A stretch of DNA of 64,000 bases, from NCBI GenBank assembly GCA_910890315.1, contig CAJVGD010000016.1, forward strand, positions 62,001 through 126,000, written 5' to 3'. The stretch comes from Serendipita indica DSM 11827. Its lineage: Eukaryota > Basidiomycota > Agaricomycetes > Sebacinales > Serendipitaceae. The position numbers and the translations under genes were made by a program. Each line of letters begins with the position of its first letter. Within the stretch, counting starts at the first letter, position 1. The notes under the pieces were generated by a model, which had not been told where the DNA came from, did not search any database, and was given only the letters and a program-made list of their open reading frames with translations. Below, one piece after another: positions 47,760-60,338 of the stretch.

Positions 47760-50700
47760 ATGTTAGGCATCTATCGCGACGTTTTGCCTTCAAGTGGTGT
47801 AGAGTTTGCAGTCTTTCTAAGGCTGAATTGCTTGTCTGTATTTGGTCCATCCACCAGTGCTTCAGTCACCAATCTGGTGGTCGGACGAAACAACCGCTTG
47901 CGTATTTACGACGTTCGAAGGACCATTTATACCGAGGAAACACATGTAGAAAGTGATCTGAAGTCCTCTGGTCCCTCGCGTCACAGTCATCGTCTCTGCC
48001 TTGTGAGGGAGCATCTCCTCCATGGGATCATCATCGGGCTTGCCGCGGTACGAACTGCAAACCCAGGGTTAGGGAGTCCAGATAGACTTCTGGTATCATT
48101 CCAGGATTCGAAGGTGTGCGTCCAGTTTTCGACCAACTTCTTATTGGCTGACATTATTCAGCTCGCCCTTATGGAGTGGTCAAATACTCTGTATGATATC
48201 TCTACGGTGTCAATACATTCATATGAGCGAAGCCCGCTTCTGCTAAACTCCGATTTTACGGAATGTCGCGCCTACCTCCGGACAGATCCTGCCAACCGAT
48301 GTGCCGCGCTCGTGATGCCGAGGGATAACATTGCACTACTACCATGGTATCAACCCCAGACGGAGCTAGACGTACAAGATGGTATCCAAAGCATCGCAGA
48401 GTAAGTTGTATCCTCCAGTTGTTGTCTTAGCTTACCGCTTCCAGAGAATTACCCTACTCCCCTAGCTACGTTACCAACGTCTCTGCCATGGACGAACGTA
48501 TCAGAAATATACTTGACCTTGTTTTTCTCCCGGGCTTTAACGTACCGACTATCGCAATTCTCTTCCAAGAGCAACGAACGTGGACTGGGTACGCCATTTT
48601 ATGATTACCGGGGCTCTCGCACTCAATATCTTATAGGCGGCTCAAAGAAAACAAGGATAACACATCACTTTTCTTCATATCACTGGACCTAGTATCCCGG
48701 TCATATCAAGTCATTGCGACCATCGAAAAACTCCCATATGATTCCTTGTACATGTCGCCGTGTCATGCAAAGCTCGGAGGGGTATTGGTTGTCACAGCCA
48801 ATTCAATCTTACATGTCGACCAAGCTTCAAAGATCACTACACTCCCAATGAGCGGCTGGGCCGCGCGGGTCTCTGACACTTCACACGGCTTTCAGGACGC
48901 TGTCGACGATATTCACTTGGAAGGCAGTCGGATGGGATACATCAGCGACTCACAGGTCATTCTTTCTCTTTCTAATGGGAAATGCCTTCACATCCGTATC
49001 GATCATGAAGGTCGTACTGTTTGGGGATTGACTGCCGTACATACATTTGGTATTTCGTCACCCCCATCTGTTCTGATCGCCAAAGATGGACTCGTGTTTC
49101 TTGGGAGTACAGCTGGGGACTCTGTACTGTTCGAATATGCACAAGACTTGAGCAGTCACAGGGATTTTATGCTCCCTAATGCCTCGGAGACCAGTCAGCC
49201 AACCCTCATTCAAGCGAATGGAACTGTGATCACCTGACAAGTTTTTAGTTCCCACGAGCTTCAGCCTGCTCCCAGTGGACAACCTACAGGACTCAGGATC
49301 GTACACGGCCGCGTCTTTCTTTGGGTTACGCGTGAGCTGTATGTGGTTCGTGAAATGTGGTGTACTCACTCCTCGAGCAGGGATCCGAAGAGCCGGCGTT
49401 GATTGCAGCTAATGGCCTTGATGACTTAGGCGGCTTCTCTACAGTTCATGTGTGTCCCTCGTGAATCTGGAGGCGTCCACCTTACAAATCACAGAAAACT
49501 ATGCCGCTACGGTTACGAAAAAAATTACCTGCAATAGCAGGCCGTCAAGGCATATGGTCTATGCGAGTTCATCAGGGCAACGGAATAGAGCTCCCTTTGG
49601 GCCACAACACGCTACTGAGTACGGATGCAACGCCTACACCAGGAGCATCTAGGGTATGTTGATGAGGATCTCTCTCGTACACCTCGTTCACGTCGGAAAA
49701 GATAGCCACAAAGTCTCAAGCGCGTCTAGACATCAATATTACAACACGAATACCTATGCTCACGATCGCTGTCGCCCCATTTTTTGACGGAACTCATCTT
49801 TTACAAGTCACATCTAACTCCCTTCGCCTGCTCACTACAGGTGAGCAATTCCATCAACAGGCGCAGGCTGTTTTATTAACCCGACAAAGATGGATCAGAG
49901 AAGCAGGTCATTCCCGACCGCGATAATAGTACCGCAAGAGCACGTATACGGCACGCAGCGATTTGTGACCCATACGTCCTCATTCTTCGTGAAGATGACA
50001 CTCTTGGACTCTTCGTTGGTGAACCCACTAGGGGCAAGCTGAGGAGAAAAGACATGTCCCCTCTTGGTGATAAGGTACGACATTCATTCGAAATTCTGTA
50101 CCTTCTAAGTTGCTCGTAGAAACTTTGTTACTGGGCAGCCACTTTCTATGACGACCTCACTGGTCGCCTTAAGATCGACGAAGATCTCATGCGTGAAACT
50201 AAGGCAGTTGGAAACAGAGGAGAGAAATGGCTAGCTCTCTGTCGATCCACTGGAACTCTAGAGGTGATTTATACCCATCCATTATCGGCAAGGTACTGAC
50301 AGGACTAGATCTGGTCACTCCCGAAATTAGCTCTAGTCTTCGTGTCAAGTATCTCATTAGGCCCCAGTGTCTTAAAGCATGACCAAAAAAAGGAAGTTGA
50401 CAGTGCGACAAAGACAGAGCTACCCGTAGGTGCAACTACACTACAACAGGTCATCATCACAGACCTGGGTGAGATCGAGCCTAGTCCACATCTCATCGTG
50501 AGTACACCTGATTGTGGGATATAATTCTGATAAGAGGGATGCATAGGTTTTATACGATTCCAATTTGCTCATTGTCTACCAAATGGTTCCACTCGAGCCT
50601 GACAAGGCAGGGCTTCCCCAACTTGACCGTCGATCCGTCCCATCGCTTCGGATCTCGTTCGTTAAAAGAATGGTTCACCATCTCGCAAATCCCACTCCTG

Positions 50701-52632
50701 ACGAAAATCAAACATCTGGCGGCTCAAATGAGAAGCGGTTGCCGAAAACAATCGTCCCCTTCTCCGTCCTTGACTGGGAAGGGAACTCGATCTATGGAGC
50801 ATTTGTTACTGGTGACAACCCGGCTTGGATTTTGTCTAAAAATCACTCCGGCCTTCTTCATCTGCCATGCGGATATGAGGCAGTCCATTCTTTTACTCCG
50901 TGTTCAATGTGGGACTTTTCTCCAACCTTCTTGATGAGCACAGAAGAGGTGAGTATCATAATCTGAGTGCTATTCTGCGGATCACTCATGCATTTAGGGG
51001 TCTTGCCTCGTTCAATGGACCCCTGGGATAACCTTCCATGGTCAATATCCCTGCAGTAAGACAAGAAAGGGACGCACACAGACGAACATTGCCTACAGCA
51101 ACACCACTGGTCTTCTGGTGGCCGCATCAAGTAATGACCGCGACTTTTTGCTCTTCGATGAAGAAGGAACGAACTCTTGGGAACCTGATGGTAAAATATC
51201 CGAACTATCGTACGATCTTACCGACGTATGTCAGGTGTCAATGTCTCTTTGCCAAAACTTGGGGCATCTGCACTGGAGTTGCTTGATCCCGAAACATGGG
51301 TCACTATCGATGGGTAAGACACTATTGAAATGCTCTAGTTGCTTACACCATAGTAGATACGAGTTTGCGGCTAATGAAGTCGTGAACATTGTCGAATCAG
51401 TCAAGCTTGAAACTCTTAGTACACAAACCGGGAATAAGGAGTTCATTGCAGTGGGGACAAGTATTCATCGAGGCGAGGATTTAGCAGTCCGAGGGGGGGT
51501 GAGCTCACTCACATACATACGAAGTCCATCAATCTCAAGATTTTCGCAGACATACATTTTTGAGATCGCAGAAGTCATCCAGGACACCGAAGAACGAGGT
51601 CGTAGACGACATCGGCTAAAACTACTGTGCAAAGACGAGGCCAAAGGTCCTGTCACAGCGGTGTGTGGCATGAATGGCTATCTAGTTTCTTCCATGGGTC
51701 AGAAGGTGATGATCGACAAGATCCCTGTTCATAGAGGCTGATGTCTATCTAGATATTCGTGCGAGCTTTTGACCTCGACGAACGCTTGGTCGGAGTCGCA
51801 TTCCTCGATGCGGGAGTGTACGTCACGAGCATTCGCTGCCTCAAAAATTTGCTGGTCATCACAGATGCAATCAAAGGTGTTTGGTTTGTCGCGTTTCAGG
51901 TTGGCTTTCTCATTTGGTATCAAACTGGCACTTAGCATATTGTAGGAAGACCCTTTCAAACTCGTCATTCTCTCCAAAGAAGTGCGACCAACGTCAATAC
52001 CACAAGGCGACTTCTTCTTCGCCCATAATGACATGGAGCTTCTCACTATCGACCTCAGAGGCGTTTTGCGACTTCATTCATATGATCCAACCCGTAGTGC
52101 TTTGAGCTTCTTCCTCAACTCTTGCTAACGTTCCGTAACAGATGTCGACACGGAAGAAGGCGCTCGACTTCTGTGCTCCGTAGAGTTTCAGACGCATGTT
52201 GAGCCAGTGACGATTGTGCGAGTGGCAATGGAGCAACCAAGCTCAGACTCAGCGTCAGACGCATCGCGCTTGCTCATTCCTCGAGTGGATGGGTCGCTTG
52301 CCTCTCTCTCTCCTCTCGACATGGACATCTTTAAGAGACTGTACCTCCTTCAGGCCCAACTCGTTCGACATACCCACCACATTGCAGCACTAAACCCAAA
52401 AGCATATCGGTAGGTTTCTGAGGTTGGACTATTGTGTACTTATTTTCCATCCAGCGCGGTCCAAGGGAGCTCCACGACAAGGACAATGTCTAGGCGAATG
52501 CTTGACTTTGGTTTATTGGTAGGATTCAAAAAGCTCAGCTTCGATAGGCAGCAGGGCATTGCAAACCAAATAGGAGAGACCTGGGAGACATTGATCCGTG
52601 ATTGCACACAACTCGAAGCTGCGCCATGGTAG
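47760..52632 (+). CDS. CFT1: CPSF subunit 1 / CFT1 (CPSF-A family scaffold)
   Basis: CFT1 (CPSF160) is the large beta-propeller scaffold of the pre-mRNA 3'-end cleavage and polyadenylation machinery. The start, ATG at 47760, gives MLGIYRDVLPSSGVEFAVFLRL, followed by TNLVVGRNNRLRIYDVRR. The hallmark ELPYSPSYVTNVSAMDERI and VFLPGFNVPTIAILFQEQ appear next. The middle propeller has GRQGIWSMRVHQ, STPTPGASR-like text (STDATPTPGASR), YVLILREDDTLGLFVGEP and EKWLALCRSTGTLEIWSLP. The C-terminal CPSF-A domain shows WVTIDGYEFAANEVVNIVES, FIAVGTSIHRGEDLAVRGGT, YLVSSMGQKIFVRAFD, GVWFVAFQEDP and HYIAALNPKAYR-like text (HHIAALNPKAYR). It ends LEAAPW at 52632. I estimate 1,300-1,400 residues over about twenty introns, matching the family. 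No break was found. Confidence 0.93.
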
Positions 52633-52753
52633 ATAGAACCTCATAACAAGTAAATTGTTCCATCTCCAATTTTTCAACAAAATTTAAGGCTAGACCAGTT
52701 GCTGAAGTATCATTCTGACTTTTCCTATGATTATTTCTCCTCCATTTCTTCAT

Positions 52754-53506
52754 ATAAATTCCTCTAAAATACCCCATTATGTTCCAAGACCATTCCTCAA
52801 TTTCCCTGCATTTCCCTACACGTTTTTGGTGATTAGACAGGTGGCGGGTGGTGCTTCGCTGGTTTGCTCACTAGCTTTTCTGCCTACAGTAACAAGAAGC
52901 TTCTCTTCAACTCCAGTTGTACCAACTGCCACAGGCTGCACTTCGAATATGAAGATTGTCCATTATGAAAAAGCACACACTCTTTCACGTGCTAAAGTGC
53001 CCAATATATTGGCGCGCAAATAGCAATAGATGTCATACTAGGTGGTAATTGCTAAGCGAGCTACTAAAGGGCATAAGTGTGCTTTCATTCATTGTGAGGT
53101 CTAAGATGCTTGCTTAGAAACGTCGTCTTGATTAAACGCACAATTGAGTGAAGTTGACGCTTGTGTGTACGAAACTCAGGTAGCTCAGGTGCAGATTCAT
53201 GTCGTCTACTTTCGATGTACAAATAGAGATGGCTCAGGTGCGGATTCACATCGTCTACTTTTGGTAATGTTTTTCTCCACTCATCCTTTGGCTTTGCCCA
53301 CGAGGCATCCTAATATCCGTACTGTTGGCTATACAAATAATACTTCTTGGCTACTGACAGCTACGAGTTCTTGTCAGCGTCTTTGAATCGTATAGTATTG
53401 AGCGAGAATGTGAGAATTAGTCTTTTGTGGTCCGCAATTGAATCGTCGATACTTTACGGTGCATGAGGAGAAATTGCTAAACCACTATCGAAGAGGTGCC
53501 GAGTAC
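52754..53506 (+). repeat. Forward arm of the long inverted repeat in the island
   Basis: Landmarks run in order: TAAATTCCTCTAAAATACCC (about 52755), GGCTCAGGTGCGGATTCACA (53231), CTACGAGTTCTTGTCAGCGT (53361) and GAGAAATTGCTAAACCACTA (53468). Each has a reversed partner in the other arm. This arm is about 280 bp longer, partly from a local duplication near 53160-53250. Confidence 0.65.
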
Positions 53507-55456
53507 CTTCATGGTCTGTTGTCCACTCTAGAATATTCGCTCTTCACCATAATTTGATTCACATCTTTATTCGTAGCCAGGTATGCGCACTGCTCACACA
53601 GTATTATAAGATCCTCCCCGAAGCCATTCATTTCCCTCGAGTTTGACGCTTTGCGGTGTACGGAAGTTATGCGGCTCAGGTGTGAAATCACATTGTCTAC
53701 TGTTGTTTTCCTTTACTCGTCCTCTGGCTCTACTGTAATCGATATCTCAATACTGTTTTATTTACAAGGAACATCATCTTTGCTACTGCTCACTGCGTTT
53801 ACGTTGTCAGTTGCGCACTATCCTATGCAGAAGATTAGTTACAGCTTGTTTATGATATTATCGCACCGCTTCGTTACATCATGATTCCAGCCAGCCAATT
53901 AGGGTCTTCATTGGCGGGGTCACTGACGCTGTACGCTTTCTCTAGAGGCTTTCAGCATGGCCCTACAGCAGAGAAAATTGGAGACCTGCTCTTAAACAAT
54001 CTCAACTCGCCTTTCGGTGCCATTTGCACCGTTCTACTTGCGCAATCAAGCTCACCGTTATTGGACATCATCAAGGCACTTCCCATCAGTTATGACAGGA
54101 TCAATCACTTCAACATAAACGCACAAACCCAGCGCGATTTGCTCGCAACGAGTTGAGCGTGACTTTGCCTGGGGCAAGCCATTAAAGGATCCAACCAAAT
54201 GCAATTGTTATGGACTTCCTGGATACATTACTACACTTTGCATGGCGGATAGAACATTGTCATGTTGCCAATATAGCATATATTGAGGGGGAGCCAACGG
54301 ACCCAGGCTCGTTGTTTCGGCAGAATAAATGCTCTAGCTAGCTCGATACATTTGTGCATATTTGTTTCTTCAAGTCATAATCTCCCCCAGGACTTTAGGC
54401 CATTGTCAGCATCACACATCAACACGACAGAATGTGGGCAGCTCAGATATTTTTACGCTGTATCATTTGCTATAAAATTTTTCTCCTTTTGGATACTGAC
54501 AATTGCGATCTTTTGTCAGTATCAACACTTCAGTATTGTGTTATCCGTTGTGTGCTTTAGGATATCCACTTGGCCGGATAGCATTACCAGAATATCTGTT
54601 CGTAGCCAGGTATGCGCCCTGCTCAGCCCAGTTATAGTAGTCACTAAAGCCATCATTAGTCTCAAGCTTGGCGCTTGCAGCCCCTGTTGTTGTTATCACC
54701 CATTGCTGTCAACTACAACAATGATTTTCAGTACAGTACAGCTGTGTGCGACATTATTAGTTAGTAAATCACTGGCTGTTTAGAATTCGTAAAATTGCCC
54801 ACTTACTCGTAGTTATATTATTCCCTTGAATCCCTGATCAGCCTGGAATTCAACGTTTGCGGCCACCCTTAGCTGTTCACCGAGAGGATTCATCAGAAAC
54901 ATGTTTTCATAGTTCAACTCCAATGAACATAAAGTACTTGCTATTGAGAATGGGTAGTATTGACTTCCATCCCATATATCTTGGTACAATGAACAGAAAT
55001 GGAGCTGACGCTGTACAAAAATTAGACAACTCAGATGTGGATTCACAGCTTCTACTTTCAGTAATGTTTTTTCTTACTCGTACTCTGGTCCTACTGTACT
55101 AAATAGCTCTATGCTGTATTGATTTACAGCACAACTAACATCTTTTTGGGTTAATACTGACAAAAAAATTGAGTTGTGTCAAAAAGGTATATTGTACGGT
55201 AAGCAGTGGGGATACATATACAAGTAACGTGAAGGACTAGTAAATAGAGGAGTATCGCAAATAGGCGACCTAGTTCCCGCACCTGAGTCACCTAAACTTC
55301 ATATACCGCCACATTGACAGGCTTCACATTCTGACGGCATATGATGGAGGAGCTTCATTCCTAACCCACCTTCCCTGGCTACCAATTGAGATATTGATCA
55401 AATTATGATCCCGAGCGAGTATCTTAAAGTGCATAACTGACAACGAAGGCACACGG

Positions 55457-55918
55457 TAGCCCTTCGGTAGCTCGTCACTTAGCAATCACTCCTCACACGC
55501 AGTGAAATATCAGAGATTCAATTGCGTACAACCTGAACTATTCTCCCCGCTTCCTCGCTCATTGCTATAAGACTCAAAGATATTGACACTGACGTGAACT
55601 CGTAGCTGCCAGTTGCCAAGATGATTTTATTTGTACAATGAACAATACGATATAGAGATATTTTGTACAGGAAAGTTAGAGGTCGAATAAAGAAAACATT
55701 ACCGAAAGTAGACAGCTTGGATTCGCACCTGAACCGCCTAATTTCCGTACATCGGATATACTTTGAAGTGAAGCTTCTAGTTACTGGAGGCAGAAAATTA
55801 GCAAGCAAACCAGTGAGGGTTTTTGACACCGCGCGCTACCAGCCTAATAGTCAAAACAGAAAGTTCGAAGGAATTTAGTAATAGTCTCGGAACATGGAGT
55901 ATCTTAGAGGAATTTATA
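55457..55918 (-). repeat. Reverse arm of the long inverted repeat in the island
   Basis: Read on the minus strand, the landmarks of the forward arm recur in the same order from about 55918 down to 55457: the TAAATTCCTCTAAGATACTC block, the GCGGTTCAGGTGCGAATCC block, the GCTACGAGTTCACGTCAGTG block and the ATTGCTAAGTGACGAGCTAC block. The arms are separated by about 2 kb containing partial further copies. Confidence 0.65.
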
Positions 55919-56198
55919 GGGAAAAAGTTGATGAATGGTCCATAAGGAAATTTTCAGAAAATTACTTCGAAGAAACATATATGTACAACTGTATTGGCCT
56001 AGCTAAAGTACTGAAGCTCTCTGGACACTTAACTCTGGATCACATACTGTACATGCTACCATGGTGGCATGTCTGTACTGAACTTCGATGGTGGCAGGTG
56101 GTGATTACGCCGGGGCACATTGTATAGCCAATCACATTCTAGTTTACATGATTAAAAGTATCAATACACGGACTAAAGCATGATTGCATGAGAGGGAA

Positions 56199-58553
56199 CT
56201 ACTCTACTGTCTCGAACCGGCCCCGCTTGGAAGGATGATCTCCAATTTCATCCCCATCGGTGGATGCTGGACGCTTGATCCCCAGAGATCGAGGCCCTTG
56301 TTCGGCAAAAAGATCTCCAGTCATTGTAGCAAGCATGTTGGCATACTGCTGATCGTCTGTGACGCCCAGGCCAGCAATAGGGTTGATTTGCGGGAAGCCA
56401 GATGTAGGCATGAACGGGTTGATGGAGGAATATGGGGCACTGGAGGGGGATGTGTACTGGGACGATCGGTTGGCATCCTCTGCCTTGTTGTATCCTGCGG
56501 TGGTGTCGACTTCTTTGATCCTGTCGGTCGTATCCTCAAGAGGGCGAGGAACCTGGGACAATTGCGAAATGGCTTTGAGGTGGTTGAGGTGTTTCTAAGG
56601 ATTGCGATGTCAACGCTTGGATTCTCTCAGATAAGGGGAAAGATGCTTACCTCTAGCATGCTGAATAGACCGTCCCTTGTGAAGGGTTTCGGGAGGATAT
56701 CATTCATGCCATGTGAGTAATAGTTGAGAATATCCTGCGGACACGAGTTGCTGGTCATCGAGATGATTGGCGTGCGATGATCGAATTGCCGAATGAGACT
56801 AGTTGCTGCGACACCGTCTAGTCGCGGCATAACAATGTCCTTTGAATGATGTCAAGAATGAATGGTATTGAGGATAACGGAGATGCGCACCATCAAGACC
56901 AAGTCGTAACGTTCCAGACACATTTGCTTTACAGCAGCGTCTCCGTCGACGGCAACGTCGGCAGTGACACCCAAGACTTGGAGAAACTTGCTGGAGAGCT
57001 TGCGGGAAACGGCGTCGTCCTCGACAAGGAGCACTCTTGGGGGTACCGCCCAGCCAGGTACATATGTTTTGCGTCTCACTCGAAGTCGTGTGCTCGGTGT
57101 TGCAGGTGCGCCAGGGTACGAAGTCGAAGGCATGACTTGTTCCTCGAGCTCCGTGTCGTCTGCGGTAGACGTTTGGGAGGACCGGGGAAGAAGATGACCG
57201 ACAGTCAGGACTTGGAGACCCTTGTGATTTGACCAATCGACAGGGATGGACTGAGGCGGTGAACCCATTTGGGAATTCGTTGGGGGAGCAGAAGTAGAGA
57301 TGCCAGTGTCGGTTTGAAGACGAGGTAATGAGTCGAGAGTGTGTAGAGAAGGCTGATTGGAAATGGAATTTGGTGGGGGATTCGTCTGGGGAGCAGTCAA
57401 TGTGGGAGGTAGCGCGACTTTGTTTGCACGTCGGGAAAGTTCGGTCAGTTGCTGAAGAGACGCTCGCGCCACGTCTTCTGGGTTGTAGCTTGATGTAGCC
57501 ACGAGTCTCTGTGCCTCCTCGGAGATAAAGTTAGAATCCAGTGAGCCGAGCGGTTTGGATGGGTCGGTGGATCTCGCTGCTGTCAAAGGGACGCGACCCT
57601 ATCAGCATAAACGAAGTCGTGAGGACTTGGAAGGATAAAGACCTACGATTCTCGACATTGACGAGGTGTTGGAGGAGGTTTTGGATCAGAGCATCCTGGG
57701 ATGCCATGCTGCGTTGGAAAGAGGCCATCTCATCCAAGACGCCCCGATAGTTTGATTCCAGGGTGACAATGTGCGACTTTAGGTCGTGCTGGGTTTGCAA
57801 GAGCTGGTCAATCTGGTTTTGCAGATTGGAGACGAGAGCGACTTCTGACGAGTCTTTGATGGTCGGAGAATCCGATGGAGACTTTGAGCGTGCAGCATGC
57901 CTGCCACTGGATCTCCTGGCGGGGGCAGACTTTCTCTTAATGTCTTCGAGGCCCTCGAGATGATCGGCGCGGAATTTTGGGTGACGAAACGTCCAACAAT
58001 GTTCCCCATATGCGTTTTCGTCGGTATTCTTGACCTGTGGGTGTAATGAGCAACGCCAAGGAAGAGGGAGGCAGACCACTCGCCTTGTGAAAGTCGTACT
58101 TGTTGAGCTGGCGGACAAAGCTGGCAAAATTAGAGTGCTTGAAGAGGCGGGGGAGGATAATTTTTGTAAACTCGGTCATGTCCTTTACGATGAAGCAATC
58201 GCGTTGGGCACCCCAGCAGACAATGTTTGCAAACGCAGGGTCTTCGAGCATGCTAGATGGAGATGAGTGATGATCAATGACGAGGATCAGACGGACCGAA
58301 AGAGTTTTCTGACAAAGTCAGAGGCACCTGGCATGCCGTCTTCGGTATCGCCGGCGAGGAGCTGCGAGTTGTGGTCATTGGATGAATCGAGGGAGGACTG
58401 CTGAGGATATCGCGGCCGGAGTTCTGGGTGGTTTCTACTCATTGGTTGCTCGAGGCCGTCGGGGACGATGGACGGGACGTGGAAGGGGTTCAAGTGGTGA
58501 AAGGAGTCGAAATCGTCAAGATTCGTTGATGAGCCGAGTCCATAGCCGTCCAT
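56199..58553 (-). CDS. SKN7: SKN7-type transcription factor (HSF domain plus response regulator)
   Basis: Skn7/Prr1 is the nuclear end point of a phosphorelay for oxidative, osmotic and cell-wall stress. The start [20 protein letters not shown] at 58553 leads to the HSF-type DNA-binding domain: [54 protein letters not shown] and, after an intron, [21 protein letters not shown] coiled coil follows ([20 protein letters not shown]). After a Ser/Thr/Pro linker comes a full receiver domain: [16 protein letters not shown] (acidic pair), [15 protein letters not shown] (phospho-acceptor Asp), PIISMTSN and [16 protein letters not shown] (Lys). The tail ends [12 protein letters not shown]. All phosphorelay residues are present. 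It lies next to the repeat island on its 3' side and just upstream of the 3' end of MED22. Confidence 0.95.
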
Positions 58554-58671
58554 TATATCCTGCGCGGCTCAGCTTGCGGGTTCCAAGGTCTGGTCGATGT
58601 TGGTCTCGGCCCGCGCTCTAGGCCAGGCCAGAAAATGGCGTTGGAAATTCAAAAGGAAAATAGAACAAGCT

Positions 58672-59244
58672 CTATAGATCACTGTTTAACACGGCGTCGA
58701 GTGCGCCAGCCGCCCTGACGCGCGAGTTGTCTGCCGTCCTTTCAAAGTCGGTGACTGCCCGGTCCCGTCTGCTAGCAATCTCAGATTCATCCGAGAGTAA
58801 GAGAAGAAGCTTGAGTGAGTGTGTAATCGACAGCAGACTTGTCGCTGCCCGGACCTGCTTACTTGAGCCCGTCGGAGATGAATCAAATGGGGACAACTTT
58901 ACCATCGACTCTGTGCGACATTGAGCTTCAAATGCCTCTTGAGCGACACGAAACTTGTCCTTGTTTCCGATCTAGACGTCAAAGTTAATGCCACTCTTTC
59001 ATTCACAGGAAACTTGACAAACGGCCGCAATCTTGACGAGCTCGGTCATTCCCTCGACGAGCGTGTCGATTTCCTGGTCGACTTTTTTGTTCCAATCCTC
59101 GTACATGTTATCCAAGTATTCGTCAGACGATTGTTCGATTGTCTGCTCCTCGCCCGCGCGCACTCGGAGCGACGCACTTGGGAGTGCGCCTGGTCGGAGA
59201 GCATCCGTCTGGAACTCGTCTCGACGCTGAGTTGGTCTCTGCAT
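58672..59244 (-). CDS. MED22: Mediator complex subunit 22 (Srb6/Surf5 family)
   Basis: MED22 is a small helical subunit of the Mediator head. The start, MQRPTQRRDEFQTDALRPGA at 59244, leads to EEQTIEQSSDEYLDNMYEDW and NKKVDQEIDTLVEGMTELVKIAA, the first conserved helix pair. One GT-AG intron joins this to IGNKDKFRVAQEAFEAQCRTE, then SSKQVRAATSLLSITHSLKL and LLLLSDESEIASRRDRAV, which match the family's second helical part. It ends LDAVLNSDL at 58672. The length of about 170 residues fits. Assignment rests on the family pattern; a distant homologue is less likely. It is the second Mediator subunit in the window, 48 kb from MED19. Confidence 0.83.
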
Positions 59245-59465
59245 CTCTCCTGACTTTATTCTATTTTTCTAATTAGTGGCAGATGGCAGTGGGACAGCGA
59301 CCCAAATAAACAAGCAACTCTGTTCTTGGACCACGCCCTTGTGGTGCGCACTCCGAGCGTCCAAGTCGTTGTTATCGACACGGATAACAATTTGTACAAT
59401 CTCTCCCTGGGCTTTCAAAACCCCTCGCTTGTTCACGCCCGCACGGCACTGCGCTCCCCCAGCTC

Positions 59466-60000
59466 GATGGGTCTCCTCTCTATCCCAGAAATCAGCGTTA
59501 CACTCGCTCCCGATAGCACAAGCAGCCAGGATTCTCCTGTTGGCACGAATACCGTCTCGCTCATCGTCCATGGTCCTCGTCTCGTCGTTCCACCTCGCCC
59601 CGCCGATTGTCCCTCGCGCAGGTCGCTCGCTCAGCGCGGCCTGAGGATTGGCAGCTTCAGACTCAACTGTGCAGAGTCTGTGACGACGAGTCCAACGTCT
59701 CCGACCCTCTCGCGTCCTCCTGCCGACTTGGCGTCGACCCGGCGCGTCTTCAACTGGGCCAGGACTTCGACACCGTTTGCGCAACCCAACACGATGCAAC
59801 CCACGCGCTCTCACAGAGGTCATTCGAGGGCAAAGTCCCTCAATTCCTTTGCAGACGTAAACGACAGTCTCAAGATGAACATTGGCCCACCCCGCCACCC
59901 GGCCCGAGAGGTCGACTCGCGTCCAATGTCTATCGACCTCAGCGTCCTCTGTGCAAAGCCAAACTCGCCCACTTGTCACGACTTTGCGTCCGCTCTGTAA
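59466..60000 (+). CDS. Doubtful ORF, uncharacterised protein
   Basis: An open frame of 178 codons from ATG at 59466 (MGLLSIPEISVTLAPDSTS) to a TAA at 59998-60000 lies between MED22 and the hydrolase gene. The frame stays open upstream to about 59250 without an ATG, so a spliced start may exist. The codon use leans to C in third position like neighbours, and the product is Ser/Pro-rich with a late SHRGHSRAKSLNSFADV stretch. No domain is recognised. A longer open frame covers much of it on the other strand. It could equally be a non-coding leader for the downstream gene. Confidence 0.35.
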
Positions 60001-60338
60001 TTTTTCTTAATCTCTTGGAAACAATCGGTCAGTTCCCGTTCCCGTCGTCGTCTTTGATGGGCGCCCATGCTTACGCGCTTCCTCTCACACATACAGTCTG
60101 TCGCCGACAGAGCCCGTGAGCATCCCGGAAACAGCGGCGCTTGTGCCGACTTCAGGTCTATAGGTCTCACCCCTCACGGACAGTGTGCTTCTATGCGCTT
60201 CTGATGTAACATCAAGTCCAGAACTTGAAATCCAAACTGTTCTCCTATCCGATTCCGCTCTCGCAGCACGTTATATTTGGTCCCCTTGCTACCGACGCTC
60301 CGTCTCCATTCAACTGTCACTTGGAGTCTACCTCCATC

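Larger units (their letters stand above)
52640..56150. repeat. AT-rich gene-free island of diverged repeat copies
   Basis: About 3.5 kb between CFT1 and SKN7 has no supported gene and is visibly richer in A and T than its flanks. Diverged copies of one repeat occur in both orientations. A shared block beginning CTCAGGTGCGGATTCAC is seen at about 53231-53270 and, more changed, at 53660-53760, 54425-54560 and 55022-55110; it appears reversed at about 55696-55740. Another shared block, CGTAGCCAGGTATGCGC, is at 53571-53587 and 54601-54617. Short open frames within it do not look coding. The copies look old, with perhaps a quarter to a third of positions changed by eye. No transposase, reverse transcriptase or clear terminal repeat is visible, so the class is unknown. 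Confidence 0.75.

Noticed and set aside
55894-56127. Open frame MEYLRGIYREKVDEW within the repeat island
   Set aside because: The DNA is a reversed copy of a block at 52754 in which the frame is not kept, so it is repeat sequence, not a gene.
59269-59979. 236-codon open frame on the minus strand opposite the doubtful ORF at 59466-60000
   Set aside because: It is very Arg-rich with no domain or typical start context, and looks like a mirror of a GC-biased plus-strand frame. The plus frame is slightly better but is also uncertain.
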